64,000 nucleotides of DNA, taken from an uncultured Pelagibacteraceae bacterium (GTDB lineage: Bacteria > Pseudomonadota > Alphaproteobacteria > Pelagibacterales > Pelagibacteraceae). Positions 16,614-24,967 of the stretch are shown piece by piece; positions within the stretch are counted from its first letter, which is position 1; each line of letters starts with the position of its first letter. Location: NCBI GenBank assembly GCA_902548405.1, contig CACCRN010000004.1:1-64000 (forward strand), read 5' to 3'. The position numbers were made by a program, and so were the translations under genes. The notes beneath the pieces are model-generated. The model was not told the DNA's origin and did no database searches. It worked only from the letters and a program-made list of their open reading frames with translations.

Positions 16614-17039
16614 TTAACCACCTGGACCTAAGTTTGAAGGTTTAACTTTTAAAATTTTCCAAACTCCAGTTGCTGATGTTATAATTTTATTATTACATTT
16701 TAGCTCACAAAATAAAAATATTAATGTATTTGTTTTTTTTAATATTTTTGTGTGCCCAATAATTTCATCGCCAACTTTTGAGGCACCAATAAATTTAATA
16801 TCTAACGAAATAGTTACACATGGAGCATTATTGGCAGATCTGTGAGCTGCAGTCCCGGCACCTGCATCTATTAATGCTGATAGATAGCCTCCATGAGTTA
16901 TACCAGCAGCATTTAAGTGATTTTCACTTATAGTAGATTTAAATTCATATTCAGTTTCAGAAATGTTTCTAAACAAAACACCTCCATTGTGTTTCATAAA
17001 ACCAGGGGTTAAACTTATTTGTTCAAATTCATTACTCAT
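16614..17039 (-). CDS. PaaI-type hotdog thioesterase
   Basis: A 141-residue single hotdog-domain protein. The segment NHLNAAGITHGGYLSALIDAG holds the HGG and acidic residues used by PaaI-like acyl-CoA thioesterases, and TISLDIKFIGASKVGDEI is the following conserved strand. It hydrolyses an acyl- or aryl-CoA; the substrate is unknown. I start it at the ATG at 17039. The longer frame to 17135 overlaps a separate small membrane-peptide gene in another frame and adds residues foreign to the family. It converges on the TRAP permease with one base between stops. Confidence 0.88.
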   Translation of the reverse strand: MSNEFEQISLTPGFMKHNGGVLFRNISETEYEFKSTISENHLNAAGITHGGYLSALIDAGAGTAAHRSANNAPCVTISLDIKFIGASKVGDEIIGHTKILKKTNTLIFLFCELKCNNKIITSATGVWKILKVKPSNLGPGG

Positions 17040-17044
17040 AAAAT

Positions 17045-17143
17045 TTACAATACAATTGTTAATAGCAATAATAACAATGCGATAATTATAAAAAAGTAAA
17101 TTACTGATTTTTGTAAAGATGCTTTTAAAAGCCAATCAATCAT
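17045..17143 (-). CDS. 32-residue single-pass membrane peptide
   Basis: A short reading frame of 32 codons between tRNA-Arg and the thioesterase gene. It begins MIDWLLKASLQKS and continues as one strongly hydrophobic helix rich in Ile and Leu to the C-terminus. A ribosome binding site (AAAGGA) lies 4 bases before its ATG, and its stop is 5 bases from the thioesterase ATG, so translation may be coupled. I do not recognise a family. It could be a membrane anchor or regulator for its neighbour, or an untranslated chance frame; the good ribosome site favours the former. Confidence 0.5.
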   Translation of the reverse strand: MIDWLLKASLQKSVIYFFIIIALLLLLLTIVL

Positions 17144-17156
17144 TTTTATCCTTTTT

Positions 17157-17233
17157 TGGTGGACCGCCCAGAACTCGAATCTGGAATCTCCCGGTTCGTA
17201 GCCGAGCGCCTTATCCAATTTGGCCAGCGGTCC
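17157..17233 (-). tRNA. tRNA-Arg (anticodon ACG)
   Basis: A 77-base tRNA on the minus strand. The acceptor stem GGACCGC/GCGGTCC is perfect, the anticodon arm CTCGG-CTACGAA-CCGGG gives ACG (modified to ICG by TadA, reading CGN), the T-arm carries TTCGAGT, and CCA is encoded. It lies just upstream of the small membrane-peptide gene, 13 bases before its ATG, and may share its transcript. Confidence 0.97.
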
Positions 17234-17380
17234 AAAATTAATTTTATTAAAGATACTGTATTTTAAGGTTTTATTAACAAATTTTGTTCAATTAAAACAC
17301 AGCTTTGCATAAAAAGATTAATTAATGTGATAAAATAACATAAAAATATATTTTAATTGAGTGTATAAGCCTTTTAAATA

Positions 17381-20300
17381 ATGAGCGAAAAACTACTTGT
17401 TCCTGACATCGGTGATTTTGAGAATGTTGAGGTAATAGAATTACTTGTAAAGCCAGGAGATTTAATCAAGGAAAATGATCCAATAGTTACAATTGAAAGT
17501 GATAAATCTAGTGTTGAAATTCCATCAACTATCTCAGGAAAAATTGATACCGTTAATGTCAAAGTAGGCGATAAAGTTTCAAAAGGTGATTTACTTTTAA
17601 GTTTAAGCAATTCAACCAAAAGTCTTCCAGAGAGCAATCTTCCTAAAGATACAGAAAATATTATTAAACAAGCCGAGGAAGCTATGGCTGTCAATAAAGA
17701 GGAGCAGGTGAATGTACCAGAGCCAGCAAAAGAAAAAAAACAACCTATAATTCAAGTTAAAAATGGATTAGATGCAGATCCTCTAGAAACCCAAGATTGG
17801 CTAGAATCTTTGTCTGCAGTAATTTCAAAAGATGGAAATCAAAGAGCTCACTTTTTAATTAAGGAATTAATTAACAAAGCTTATCGTGAAGGAGCAAATA
17901 TTCCTTACACCCAAAATACTCCATATATAAATACTATCCCTCCTGAGGCTGAAATAAAATCAAATGGAGATCAAAATATTGAGAGGAGAATAAGATCTCT
18001 GATCAGATGGAATGCAGCCGCGATGGTGGTAAGAGCTAACAAAAAATTTCCAGAATTAGGTGGACACATAGGAACCTTTGCATCTGCTGCAACTTTATAT
18101 GATGTTGGAATGAATCATTTTTGGAGAGCAAAAAATAATAAATTTGGAGGTGATCTAGTATATTTCCAAGGACACAGCGCACCTGGAATGTATGCTAGAG
18201 CATTTTTAGAGGGCAGATTAACTGAGAAACAATTAGATAGTTTTAGACAGGAAGTAAAACCTGGAGGATTATCTTCATACCCTCACCCTTGGCTAATGCC
18301 AAATTTTTGGCAATTTCCGACTGTTTCGATGGGGTTAGGACCAATGCTTGCAATTTATCAAGCAAGATACATGAAATATTTAATCAATAGAGGATTGATT
18401 AAAGATGAGGGACGAAAGGTCTGGGCTTTTTTAGGAGACGGTGAAATGGATGAACCAGAATCCATGGGTGCAATTGGATTAGCAGCTAGAGAAAAACTAG
18501 ATAATTTAATTTTTGTAATTAATTGCAATCTTCAAAGACTTGATGGACCTGTAAGAGGAAATGGAAAAATTATACAAGAACTTGAAGGTAGCTTTAGAGG
18601 TGCTGGATGGAATGTCATAAAAGTTATTTGGGGTTCATACTGGGACTCATTGTTAGCTAATGACAAAACTGGTCAATTAGTAAAAATTATGAATGAAACT
18701 GTAGATGGTGAATACCAAGCTATGAAAGCAAGAGATGGTGCATATGTGCGAGAAAAGTTTTTTGGAAAAAATCCAGATACTTTGGAGATGGTTTCATCTA
18801 TGTCAGATAAAGATATTTGGAGATTAAATCGAGGAGGACACGATCCTCATAAGGTATACGCAGCTTATGATAAAGCAATTAAAAACCAAGGAAGTCCAAC
18901 AGTTATTATTGCAAAAACAATCAAGGGATATGGAATGGGAAAAACAGGTGAAAGTGTAAACACTACTCACCAAACTAAAAAATTAGATGTGGATGATCTT
19001 ATGTATTATAGAGATCGTTTTGACGTTCCCCTAACTGATGAACAAGTTAGAAACATAGAATACTTTAGGCCTGATGAGAAATCTCCAGAGATTAGATACA
19101 TAAAAGAGAGAAGACTTAAACTGGGAGGCTATTTGCCAGAGAGATCAACCTTTGCAAAACCTATTAAAGCACCATCAAAAGATATTTTTGATTTTATGAA
19201 AGTTTCAACTGGTGAAAAAGAAATGTCTACTACAATGGCACTGGTCAGAATGTTAACTAATTTGTTAAGAGATAAAAATATTTCACCTAGATTAGTTCCA
19301 ATTATCCCAGATGAAGCAAGAACATTCGGTATGGAAGGGTTTTTTCAAAAAATTGGAATATATGCTCACGAAGGACAGAAATATGAACCCGAAGATGCTG
19401 CACAACTAAGTTCTTATAGAGAAGATAAAAGTGGACAGGTACTTGAAGAAGGAATTAATGAGGCAGGAGCGATGTCTTCTTGGATAGCAGCTGCAACTGC
19501 TTATACAAATCATGATATTGAAATGATTCCAATATACATTTTTTATTCTATGTTTGGATTTCAAAGAATTGGAGATTTAGCTTGGGCTGCTGGTGATAGC
19601 CAGGCTAGAGGTTTTTTAGTTGGTGCAACAGCTGGAAGAACAACCTTAGCAGGTGAAGGATTACAACATCAAGATGGACATAGTCATTTGATTGCATCAA
19701 CAATTCCTAATTGTGTAACATATGATCCCACATTTCATTATGAATTAGCAACTATTTTTAGAGAAGGTCTAAGAAGAATGCATGAGAAGAAAGAAAATGT
19801 TTTTTATTATATTACAACAATGAACGAAAATTATTCACATCCTGAAATGCCTAAGGATAAAAATTGTGAAGAAGGAATTCTTAAAGGAATGTATAAGATA
19901 AAGGAATTTAACAAATATAAAAAAACAAAACTTCAACTTTTAGGCTCAGGAACAATTTTAAGAGAGATGATGGCAGCAGCTGAAATTTTACAAAACGACT
20001 ATCAAATTGATAGTGAAATATGGAGTGTTACAAGTTTTAATGAGTTAAGAAAAGATGGAATGGAAGTTGAAAGATATAACCTTTTAAATCCAGACAAAAC
20101 TCCTAAAAAATCATATGTAGAGCAATGCCTTGGAAGCACCGAAGGTCCAATTATGGCAGCATCTGATTATATGAGAATGAATTCTGATCAAATAAGACCT
20201 TATACAAACAATAAGAGCTTTTATTCACTAGGTGCAGATGGTTTTGGACGAAGTGATACTAGAAAAAATTTAAGAAAATTCTTTGAGGTAGATAAAGAAC

Positions 20301-20422
20301 ATCTAGTAGCTTATGGATTAAGCATTTTAGCAAAAGAACAAATGATAGCTTCAAAATATGCAAAAGATGCTATGAAAAAATACAAAATTGATGGCGATAG
20401 ACCTATGCCAACAAAATTATAA
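17381..20422 (+). CDS. aceE: Pyruvate dehydrogenase E1, homodimeric AceE type, with N-terminal lipoyl domain
   Basis: A 1013-residue E1 that decarboxylates pyruvate with thiamine diphosphate and transfers acetyl to lipoamide. Residues 1-77 form a complete lipoyl domain with the modifiable Lys42 in ESDKSSVEIP. A charged, proline-containing linker (about 78-128) follows. From about residue 130 (DADPLETQDWLESLSAVI) the protein aligns by eye with E. coli AceE from its start, including the thiamine site GDGEMDEPES near 353. The E1 part of about 885 residues matches the normal 887. Alphaproteobacteria more often have a two-subunit PdhA/PdhB E1, so both the type and the fusion are noteworthy. The stop overlaps the aceF start (TAATG). 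Confidence 0.95.
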   Translation: MSEKLLVPDIGDFENVEVIELLVKPGDLIKENDPIVTIESDKSSVEIPSTISGKIDTVNVKVGDKVSKGDLLLSLSNSTKSLPESNLPKDTENIIKQAEEAMAVNKEEQVNVPEPAKEKKQPIIQVKNGLDADPLETQDWLESLSAVISKDGNQRAHFLIKELINKAYREGANIPYTQNTPYINTIPPEAEIKSNGDQNIERRIRSLIRWNAAAMVVRANKKFPELGGHIGTFASAATLYDVGMNHFWRAKNNKFGGDLVYFQGHSAPGMYARAFLEGRLTEKQLDSFRQEVKPGGLSSYPHPWLMPNFWQFPTVSMGLGPMLAIYQARYMKYLINRGLIKDEGRKVWAFLGDGEMDEPESMGAIGLAAREKLDNLIFVINCNLQRLDGPVRGNGKIIQELEGSFRGAGWNVIKVIWGSYWDSLLANDKTGQLVKIMNETVDGEYQAMKARDGAYVREKFFGKNPDTLEMVSSMSDKDIWRLNRGGHDPHKVYAAYDKAIKNQGSPTVIIAKTIKGYGMGKTGESVNTTHQTKKLDVDDLMYYRDRFDVPLTDEQVRNIEYFRPDEKSPEIRYIKERRLKLGGYLPERSTFAKPIKAPSKDIFDFMKVSTGEKEMSTTMALVRMLTNLLRDKNISPRLVPIIPDEARTFGMEGFFQKIGIYAHEGQKYEPEDAAQLSSYREDKSGQVLEEGINEAGAMSSWIAAATAYTNHDIEMIPIYIFYSMFGFQRIGDLAWAAGDSQARGFLVGATAGRTTLAGEGLQHQDGHSHLIASTIPNCVTYDPTFHYELATIFREGLRRMHEKKENVFYYITTMNENYSHPEMPKDKNCEEGILKGMYKIKEFNKYKKTKLQLLGSGTILREMMAAAEILQNDYQIDSEIWSVTSFNELRKDGMEVERYNLLNPDKTPKKSYVEQCLGSTEGPIMAASDYMRMNSDQIRPYTNNKSFYSLGADGFGRSDTRKNLRKFFEVDKEHLVAYGLSILAKEQMIASKYAKDAMKKYKIDGDRPMPTKL

Positions 20423-21684
20423 TGTCAGATATTGAAATTAAGGTACCAAATATAGGAGATTTTAAAGATGTTGAGGTTATTGAGGTATTAGTAAAAAAAG
20501 GCCAATCAATTAAAAAAAATGACCCTTTAATTACAATAGAAAGTGATAAGTCTAGCGTAGAAATACCATCTAGTTTTGAAGGTAAAATTTCTAACTTAAA
20601 TATAAAAGTTGGAGATAAAGTATCTGAAGGAGATTTAATTTTAACTTTAGAAAAGTCATCACAGATAAATCAAAAAGTTGAACAAAAGCCAATAATTGAA
20701 AAAGAGTTTAAAAAAATTGAAGTAATAGAACCTGAAGTTCAACAAGAAACTAAAGTTTTAAATAATGTATCTAACATTTCATCAGCAAGCCCAAAAGCTA
20801 GAAAATTTGCTAGAGAACTTGGTGTAGATATAAATAAAGTTTTAGGAAGCGAGAGAGATGGAAGAGTTGTTGAAGAAGATATCAAAAAATTTGTAGCATT
20901 AAGATCAAACAATAACGCTGAAGTCGTTGAGGAAAAAAAACCAAGCAAAATCAAAAATGAATTTGAGCATTCAGATTTTGGTGAAATAGAGATCAAAGAT
21001 ATACCAAGAGTAAAAAAATTATCATCAAAGTATTTAACAAATTCATGGACCACTATACCTCATGTTACAAATCATGATGAGGCTGACATTACAGAAATGG
21101 AAAGCTTCAGAAATTCTTTGACAGATATTTATACAGGAGAAAAAATTAAAATTACTCCTTTAGCATTTATTGTAAAAGCTTTAGTTGCTTCGCTACAAAA
21201 GTTTCCGAGTTTTAATTCCTCAATTGATGAAATTGAAACAGGCAAAATGACAATGAAAAAATATTACCATATAGGTATAGCTGTAGACACTCCAAATGGA
21301 CTAATGGTTCCAAAAATTAGAAATGCCAATAATAAAAAAATTTCTCATATTAGTAGAGAGTTGAGAGAGGTAAGCGAGCTTTGTAGAAATTTAAAAATAG
21401 ACAAAAAAGAATTGTTTGGTGGTTCGATGACCATTACTAGTTTGGGTGGAATAGGTGGATCATTTTTTACACCAATAATAAATTATCCCGAAGTAGCAAT
21501 TTTAGGAGTAGGAAGATCAGAGAAAAAACAAATTTATATAAATGGAAAGTTTCAAACTAGAACAATGCTACCGATTTCTTTGTCTTATGATCATAGAATT
21601 ATTGATGGTGCTGAAGCAGCAAGATTTAACAATGATCTTAAAGAAAACTTAGGCAAAAATTTTGCTTATAAGTTAGCTGTATAA
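20422..21684 (+). CDS. aceF: Dihydrolipoamide acetyltransferase E2 of pyruvate dehydrogenase
   Basis: A 420-residue E2 core protein. It has one lipoyl domain (residues 1-76, Lys43 in ESDKSSVEIP), a peripheral-subunit-binding domain at about 117-152 (ASPKARKFARELGVD), and a catalytic domain with the active-site SYDHRIIDGAEAARF near the C-terminus. E. coli E2 carries three lipoyl domains; here there is one, with another on E1. No lpd (E3) gene follows, so E3 must come from elsewhere in the genome. The two lipoyl domains of aceE and aceF are very similar, suggesting duplication. Confidence 0.96.
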   Translation: MSDIEIKVPNIGDFKDVEVIEVLVKKGQSIKKNDPLITIESDKSSVEIPSSFEGKISNLNIKVGDKVSEGDLILTLEKSSQINQKVEQKPIIEKEFKKIEVIEPEVQQETKVLNNVSNISSASPKARKFARELGVDINKVLGSERDGRVVEEDIKKFVALRSNNNAEVVEEKKPSKIKNEFEHSDFGEIEIKDIPRVKKLSSKYLTNSWTTIPHVTNHDEADITEMESFRNSLTDIYTGEKIKITPLAFIVKALVASLQKFPSFNSSIDEIETGKMTMKKYYHIGIAVDTPNGLMVPKIRNANNKKISHISRELREVSELCRNLKIDKKELFGGSMTITSLGGIGGSFFTPIINYPEVAILGVGRSEKKQIYINGKFQTRTMLPISLSYDHRIIDGAEAARFNNDLKENLGKNFAYKLAV

Positions 21685-21690
21685 TCTAAA

Positions 21691-22584
21691 ATGTCCAAAC
21701 CCTTTTCCCTATTTAGTGCTTTGTTATGCACTTTTATATGGGGCACAACTTTTATTGCTCAAGATACTGGCATGGACAATATTGGTCCTTTCACATTTAA
21801 TGCTGTTAGATTTTTTGTTGGTTTTTTAGCTATTACCCCACTCGTAATTTTATTTGAATTAAAAAATTTTAAACCAGAATTAAAAACAGATAAAAAAACA
21901 TTTGTAATTTATGTGTCTTTAATAGGATTGTCCTTATTTTTAGGTTCTGCATTACAACAGGTTGCTTTGCTCTATACAGATGTTGCAAATGCAGCTTTTT
22001 TTACGATCTTTTATGTACCTATGGTGCCTATCATAATTTATTTGTTTGGAAAAAAATCAATTCATTGGAGTGTATGGCCTTCAGTAATTTTGTGTTTAAT
22101 TGGAGGATATTTATTAACAAATTTTTACGATGCAACTGTTAGGTTGGGAGATACTTTGGTTGTACTAGGAGCTTTATTTTGGAGCACACATATTATATTT
22201 ACTGGAATTATTATTTCTAAATACAATCTTCCACTTACAATTGGAGCAGTTCAAACTTTAATCGTGGCTATTTTATCTTTTTTAATTGGAATTCTTTACG
22301 AAGAATTTGTTTGGAACAACATTCTAATGGAAATATATTCTATATTATATGCTGGAATATTATCTGGAGGATTTGCATTTGTATTACAGATTTATGCACA
22401 AAAAAATATTACACCTGCACCAGCAGCAATTATTTTCTCCCTTGAGGGCGTATTTGCAACTGTAGCTGCATGGTTTATTTTAAATCAAGTATTAGATATA
22501 AATAATATACTTGGATGTTTTTTTATTTTGTGTGGAGTTTTGTTATCACAATTACTCCCACTTATAAAAAGAAAAAAAATTTAA
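21691..22584 (+). CDS. EamA/DMT-family transporter
   Basis: A 297-residue inner-membrane protein with about ten transmembrane helices in two EamA repeats. The opening LCTFIWGTTFIAQDTGMDNI and the C-terminal SLEGVFATVAAWFILNQ are the usual drug/metabolite transporter features. Members export amino acids, metabolites or drugs; the substrate here is unknown. It starts 6 bases after aceF and ends with a 4-base overlap into the convergent uppP. Confidence 0.9.
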   Translation: MSKPFSLFSALLCTFIWGTTFIAQDTGMDNIGPFTFNAVRFFVGFLAITPLVILFELKNFKPELKTDKKTFVIYVSLIGLSLFLGSALQQVALLYTDVANAAFFTIFYVPMVPIIIYLFGKKSIHWSVWPSVILCLIGGYLLTNFYDATVRLGDTLVVLGALFWSTHIIFTGIIISKYNLPLTIGAVQTLIVAILSFLIGILYEEFVWNNILMEIYSILYAGILSGGFAFVLQIYAQKNITPAPAAIIFSLEGVFATVAAWFILNQVLDINNILGCFFILCGVLLSQLLPLIKRKKI

Positions 22585-23345
22585 TAAATTAAACCGAACA
22601 ATACTAAAGCAATTATTATTCTATAAATTACAAATGCATTCATAGAAAACTTATTTATAAAAATTAAAAAATATTTAACTGTTAAAAAAGAAAGAATAAA
22701 AGAAGATATAATTGCAATTATTACTAAATAATTAAATTCTGTCGGTTGATTAAAAATATCTTTTAAACTAAGTACACTTGCACCAGCTAATGCTGGGATA
22801 GATAGTAAAAAAGATATTTTACTCGAATCTACTCTATTAAATTTCAAAATCCTTGCAGCTGTTATTGTAATACCTGCTCTGCTTACTCCAGGTATCAATG
22901 ATAAAATTTGCATTATCCCTATAAATAGAATTGATTGAATATTTAAATTTGTAGAAATTTTTTTATCAAAACGACTTTTGTCAGATATATATAAAACAAT
23001 CGCAAATATTAAAGTTGTCCACGCAATTGTTTCAATGTTTCGTAAACTATAAATTAGCCCTGTGGTATACAAAAAATACCCAAAGATTATTAATGGAATA
23101 GATCCAATAACAATTAAACTTATTAGTCTTTTATTTTTATTTATGTTCAATAACTCTTCTTTAAAGTAATAAACTATTGCAAAAAGAGATCCTAGATGAA
23201 GGCTTATATCAATTAGTAATGAGCTAGATTTGAATTCATATAAGCTTGAAACTAAAATTAAATGTGCAGAAGAACTTATCGGAAGAAATTCTGAAACCCC
23301 TTGAATTGCTGAAAGGATTAAAACTTCTATAATATTCTGAAACAT
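22581..23345 (-). CDS. uppP: Undecaprenyl-diphosphatase
   Basis: A 254-residue integral membrane phosphatase that recycles undecaprenyl pyrophosphate to the monophosphate carrier for wall synthesis. The signature regions QGVSEFLPISSSAHLIL (residues 15-31) and LSLIPGVSRAGITI (about 150-163) carry the catalytic Glu, Ser and Arg residues. Length and the eight-helix layout are normal for the BacA/UppP family. It is a single gene here, divergent from gltD. Confidence 0.95.
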   Translation of the reverse strand: MFQNIIEVLILSAIQGVSEFLPISSSAHLILVSSLYEFKSSSLLIDISLHLGSLFAIVYYFKEELLNINKNKRLISLIVIGSIPLIIFGYFLYTTGLIYSLRNIETIAWTTLIFAIVLYISDKSRFDKKISTNLNIQSILFIGIMQILSLIPGVSRAGITITAARILKFNRVDSSKISFLLSIPALAGASVLSLKDIFNQPTEFNYLVIIAIISSFILSFLTVKYFLIFINKFSMNAFVIYRIIIALVLFGLIY

Positions 23346-23452
23346 AATTTCTTCGTAGCTTATAAAGCTTATATTTCAAACAATACGATTTGATCATAGT
23401 AGCTATGCATTTATTGGAAACCTGTTTATTTATAACAAAAATGAGATATTAA

Positions 23453-23471
23453 AGGTCAATAAATATGACCT
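23453..23471. promoter_or_regulatory. Dyad upstream of the glutamate synthase operon
   Basis: Perfect arms AGGTCA and TGACCT separated by 7 bases, centred about 42 bases upstream of a TATAAT at 23501. Position relative to the predicted start (about -60 to -42) suits an activator of gltDB, for example a nitrogen regulator. Two smaller dyads (AGCTT-ATA-AAGCT near 23356-23370 and CATAG-TAG-CTATG at 23395-23407) lie in the same 180-base region. Confidence 0.5.
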
Positions 23472-23500
23472 ATTTAATGCTTTATTAAATAAAATCATTA

Positions 23501-23506
23501 TATAAT
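23501..23506 (+). promoter_or_regulatory. Candidate -10 element of gltDB
   Basis: A perfect TATAAT predicts a start near 23513. This rules out the in-frame TTG at 23507 as a start and leaves the ATGs at 23528 and 23540. No clear -35 is present. Confidence 0.5.
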
Positions 23507-23527
23507 TTGCCAAAAATTATATTTTTT

Positions 23528-24967
23528 ATGACTGACAAAATGTTAAAATTTGTGAAGATAGGTCAACAAACTCCACCTAAAAGAGAAGTTGATCAAAGAA
23601 AAGAGGATTTTAACGAGATATATGACGAATATATCAATGAAAAAGCTAAAGAACAATCAAGCAGATGTTCTCAATGTGGAGTTCCTTTCTGTCAAGTTCA
23701 TTGTCCTTTAAGTAATAATATTCCTGATTGGCTAAAGTTAACTGCTGAAGGAAGATTAAAAGAAGCATATGAGCTTTCTCAAAGCACTAACAATATGCCT
23801 GAGGTTTGTGGAAGAATCTGTCCGCAAGATAGATTATGCGAGGGGAATTGTGTAATTGAACAGTCTGGTCATGGAACAGTTACAATTGGTTCCGTTGAAA
23901 AATATATAACAGATAACGCCTGGGAACAAGGTTGGGTTAAACCAATTGAAGTTACAAATGAAAAAAATCAAAGTGTTGGAATTATAGGAGCTGGTCCTGC
24001 TGGATTAGCGGCAGCAGAACAGTTAAGAAAAAATGGTTATAAAATTACAGTTTACGATCGTTATGATAGAGCTGGAGGATTGTTAATATATGGAATTCCA
24101 AATTTTAAATTAGAAAAAGAAATAGTTGAAAGACGAACAAAGCTTTTAAAAGATGGTGGAATAGAATTCACACAAAATTTTGAAGTTGGAAAGGACGCAA
24201 GCTTAGAGCAATTAAGAAAAAAACATGATGCAGTATTAATTGCAACAGGAGTTTACAAAGCAAGAGAAGTTAATTTACCAGGTAATGATTTAGATAATAT
24301 TTTTCCAGCAATGGATTTTCTTACAGCATCAAATAAGAAAGGATTGGGTGATGACGTTGAATTATTTGACAAGGGAATTCTAAATGCTGAGGGAAAAGAT
24401 GTTGTTGTAATTGGCGGAGGTGATACAGCAATGGATTGTGTGAGAACTTCAGTTAGACAGAAAGCAAAATCAGTAAAATGCTTATACAGAAGAGATAAAG
24501 AAAATATGCCTGGTTCAGCAAGAGAAGTTGCAAATGCTGAAGAAGAGGGTGTTGAATTTGTATGGTTATCTAGTCCTAAAGAATTTAAAGGAACTAATAA
24601 GGTAGAAAATTTAATTGTAGATCAAATAAAGTTAGGTGAACCAGATGAAACTGGCAGAAGAAAACCTGAAGTACAAGAAGGATCAAGTTATGAAATAAAA
24701 GCAGATATGGTTATTAAAGCTCTTGGATTTGATCCAGAGGATTTACCTAATTTATTTGATAGCAATGAACTTCAAGTTACAAAATGGGGAACAATAAAAA
24801 CAGATTTTGATACTATGGAAACTAATCTAAGCGGTGTTTTTGCGGCTGGAGATATTGTTAGAGGAGCTTCATTAGTTGTTTGGGCAATTAAAGATGGGAG
24901 AGACGCAGCAGATTCCATAAAAAATTATTTAGAAACAAAATCCAAAAATGAGAAAAAAGTTGCTTAA
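23528..24967 (+). CDS. gltD: Glutamate synthase (NADPH) small subunit
   Basis: A 479-residue FAD and iron-sulfur subunit that passes electrons from NADPH to GltB. Two cysteine clusters (RCSQCGVPFCQVHC and CGRICPQDRLCEGNC) ligate 4Fe-4S centres, then come the FAD-binding GIIGAGPAGLAAAEQL and the NADPH-binding VVVIGGGDTAMDC segments. I chose the ATG at 23528 because related proteins have a few residues before the conserved FVKIGQQTP block; Met at 23540 is an equally allowed start. The stop overlaps the gltB ATG (TAATG). Together with glutamine synthetase the pair assimilates ammonium. Confidence 0.95.
   Translation: MTDKMLKFVKIGQQTPPKREVDQRKEDFNEIYDEYINEKAKEQSSRCSQCGVPFCQVHCPLSNNIPDWLKLTAEGRLKEAYELSQSTNNMPEVCGRICPQDRLCEGNCVIEQSGHGTVTIGSVEKYITDNAWEQGWVKPIEVTNEKNQSVGIIGAGPAGLAAAEQLRKNGYKITVYDRYDRAGGLLIYGIPNFKLEKEIVERRTKLLKDGGIEFTQNFEVGKDASLEQLRKKHDAVLIATGVYKAREVNLPGNDLDNIFPAMDFLTASNKKGLGDDVELFDKGILNAEGKDVVVIGGGDTAMDCVRTSVRQKAKSVKCLYRRDKENMPGSAREVANAEEEGVEFVWLSSPKEFKGTNKVENLIVDQIKLGEPDETGRRKPEVQEGSSYEIKADMVIKALGFDPEDLPNLFDSNELQVTKWGTIKTDFDTMETNLSGVFAAGDIVRGASLVVWAIKDGRDAADSIKNYLETKSKNEKKVA

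Noticed and set aside
17040..17135. Longer N-terminus of the thioesterase
   Set aside because: It is out of frame with the better-supported small peptide gene, lacks a ribosome site and adds residues not seen in hotdog thioesterases.
23507..23527. TTG start for gltD
   Set aside because: It lies before the predicted transcription start near 23513 and adds residues not conserved in GltD.
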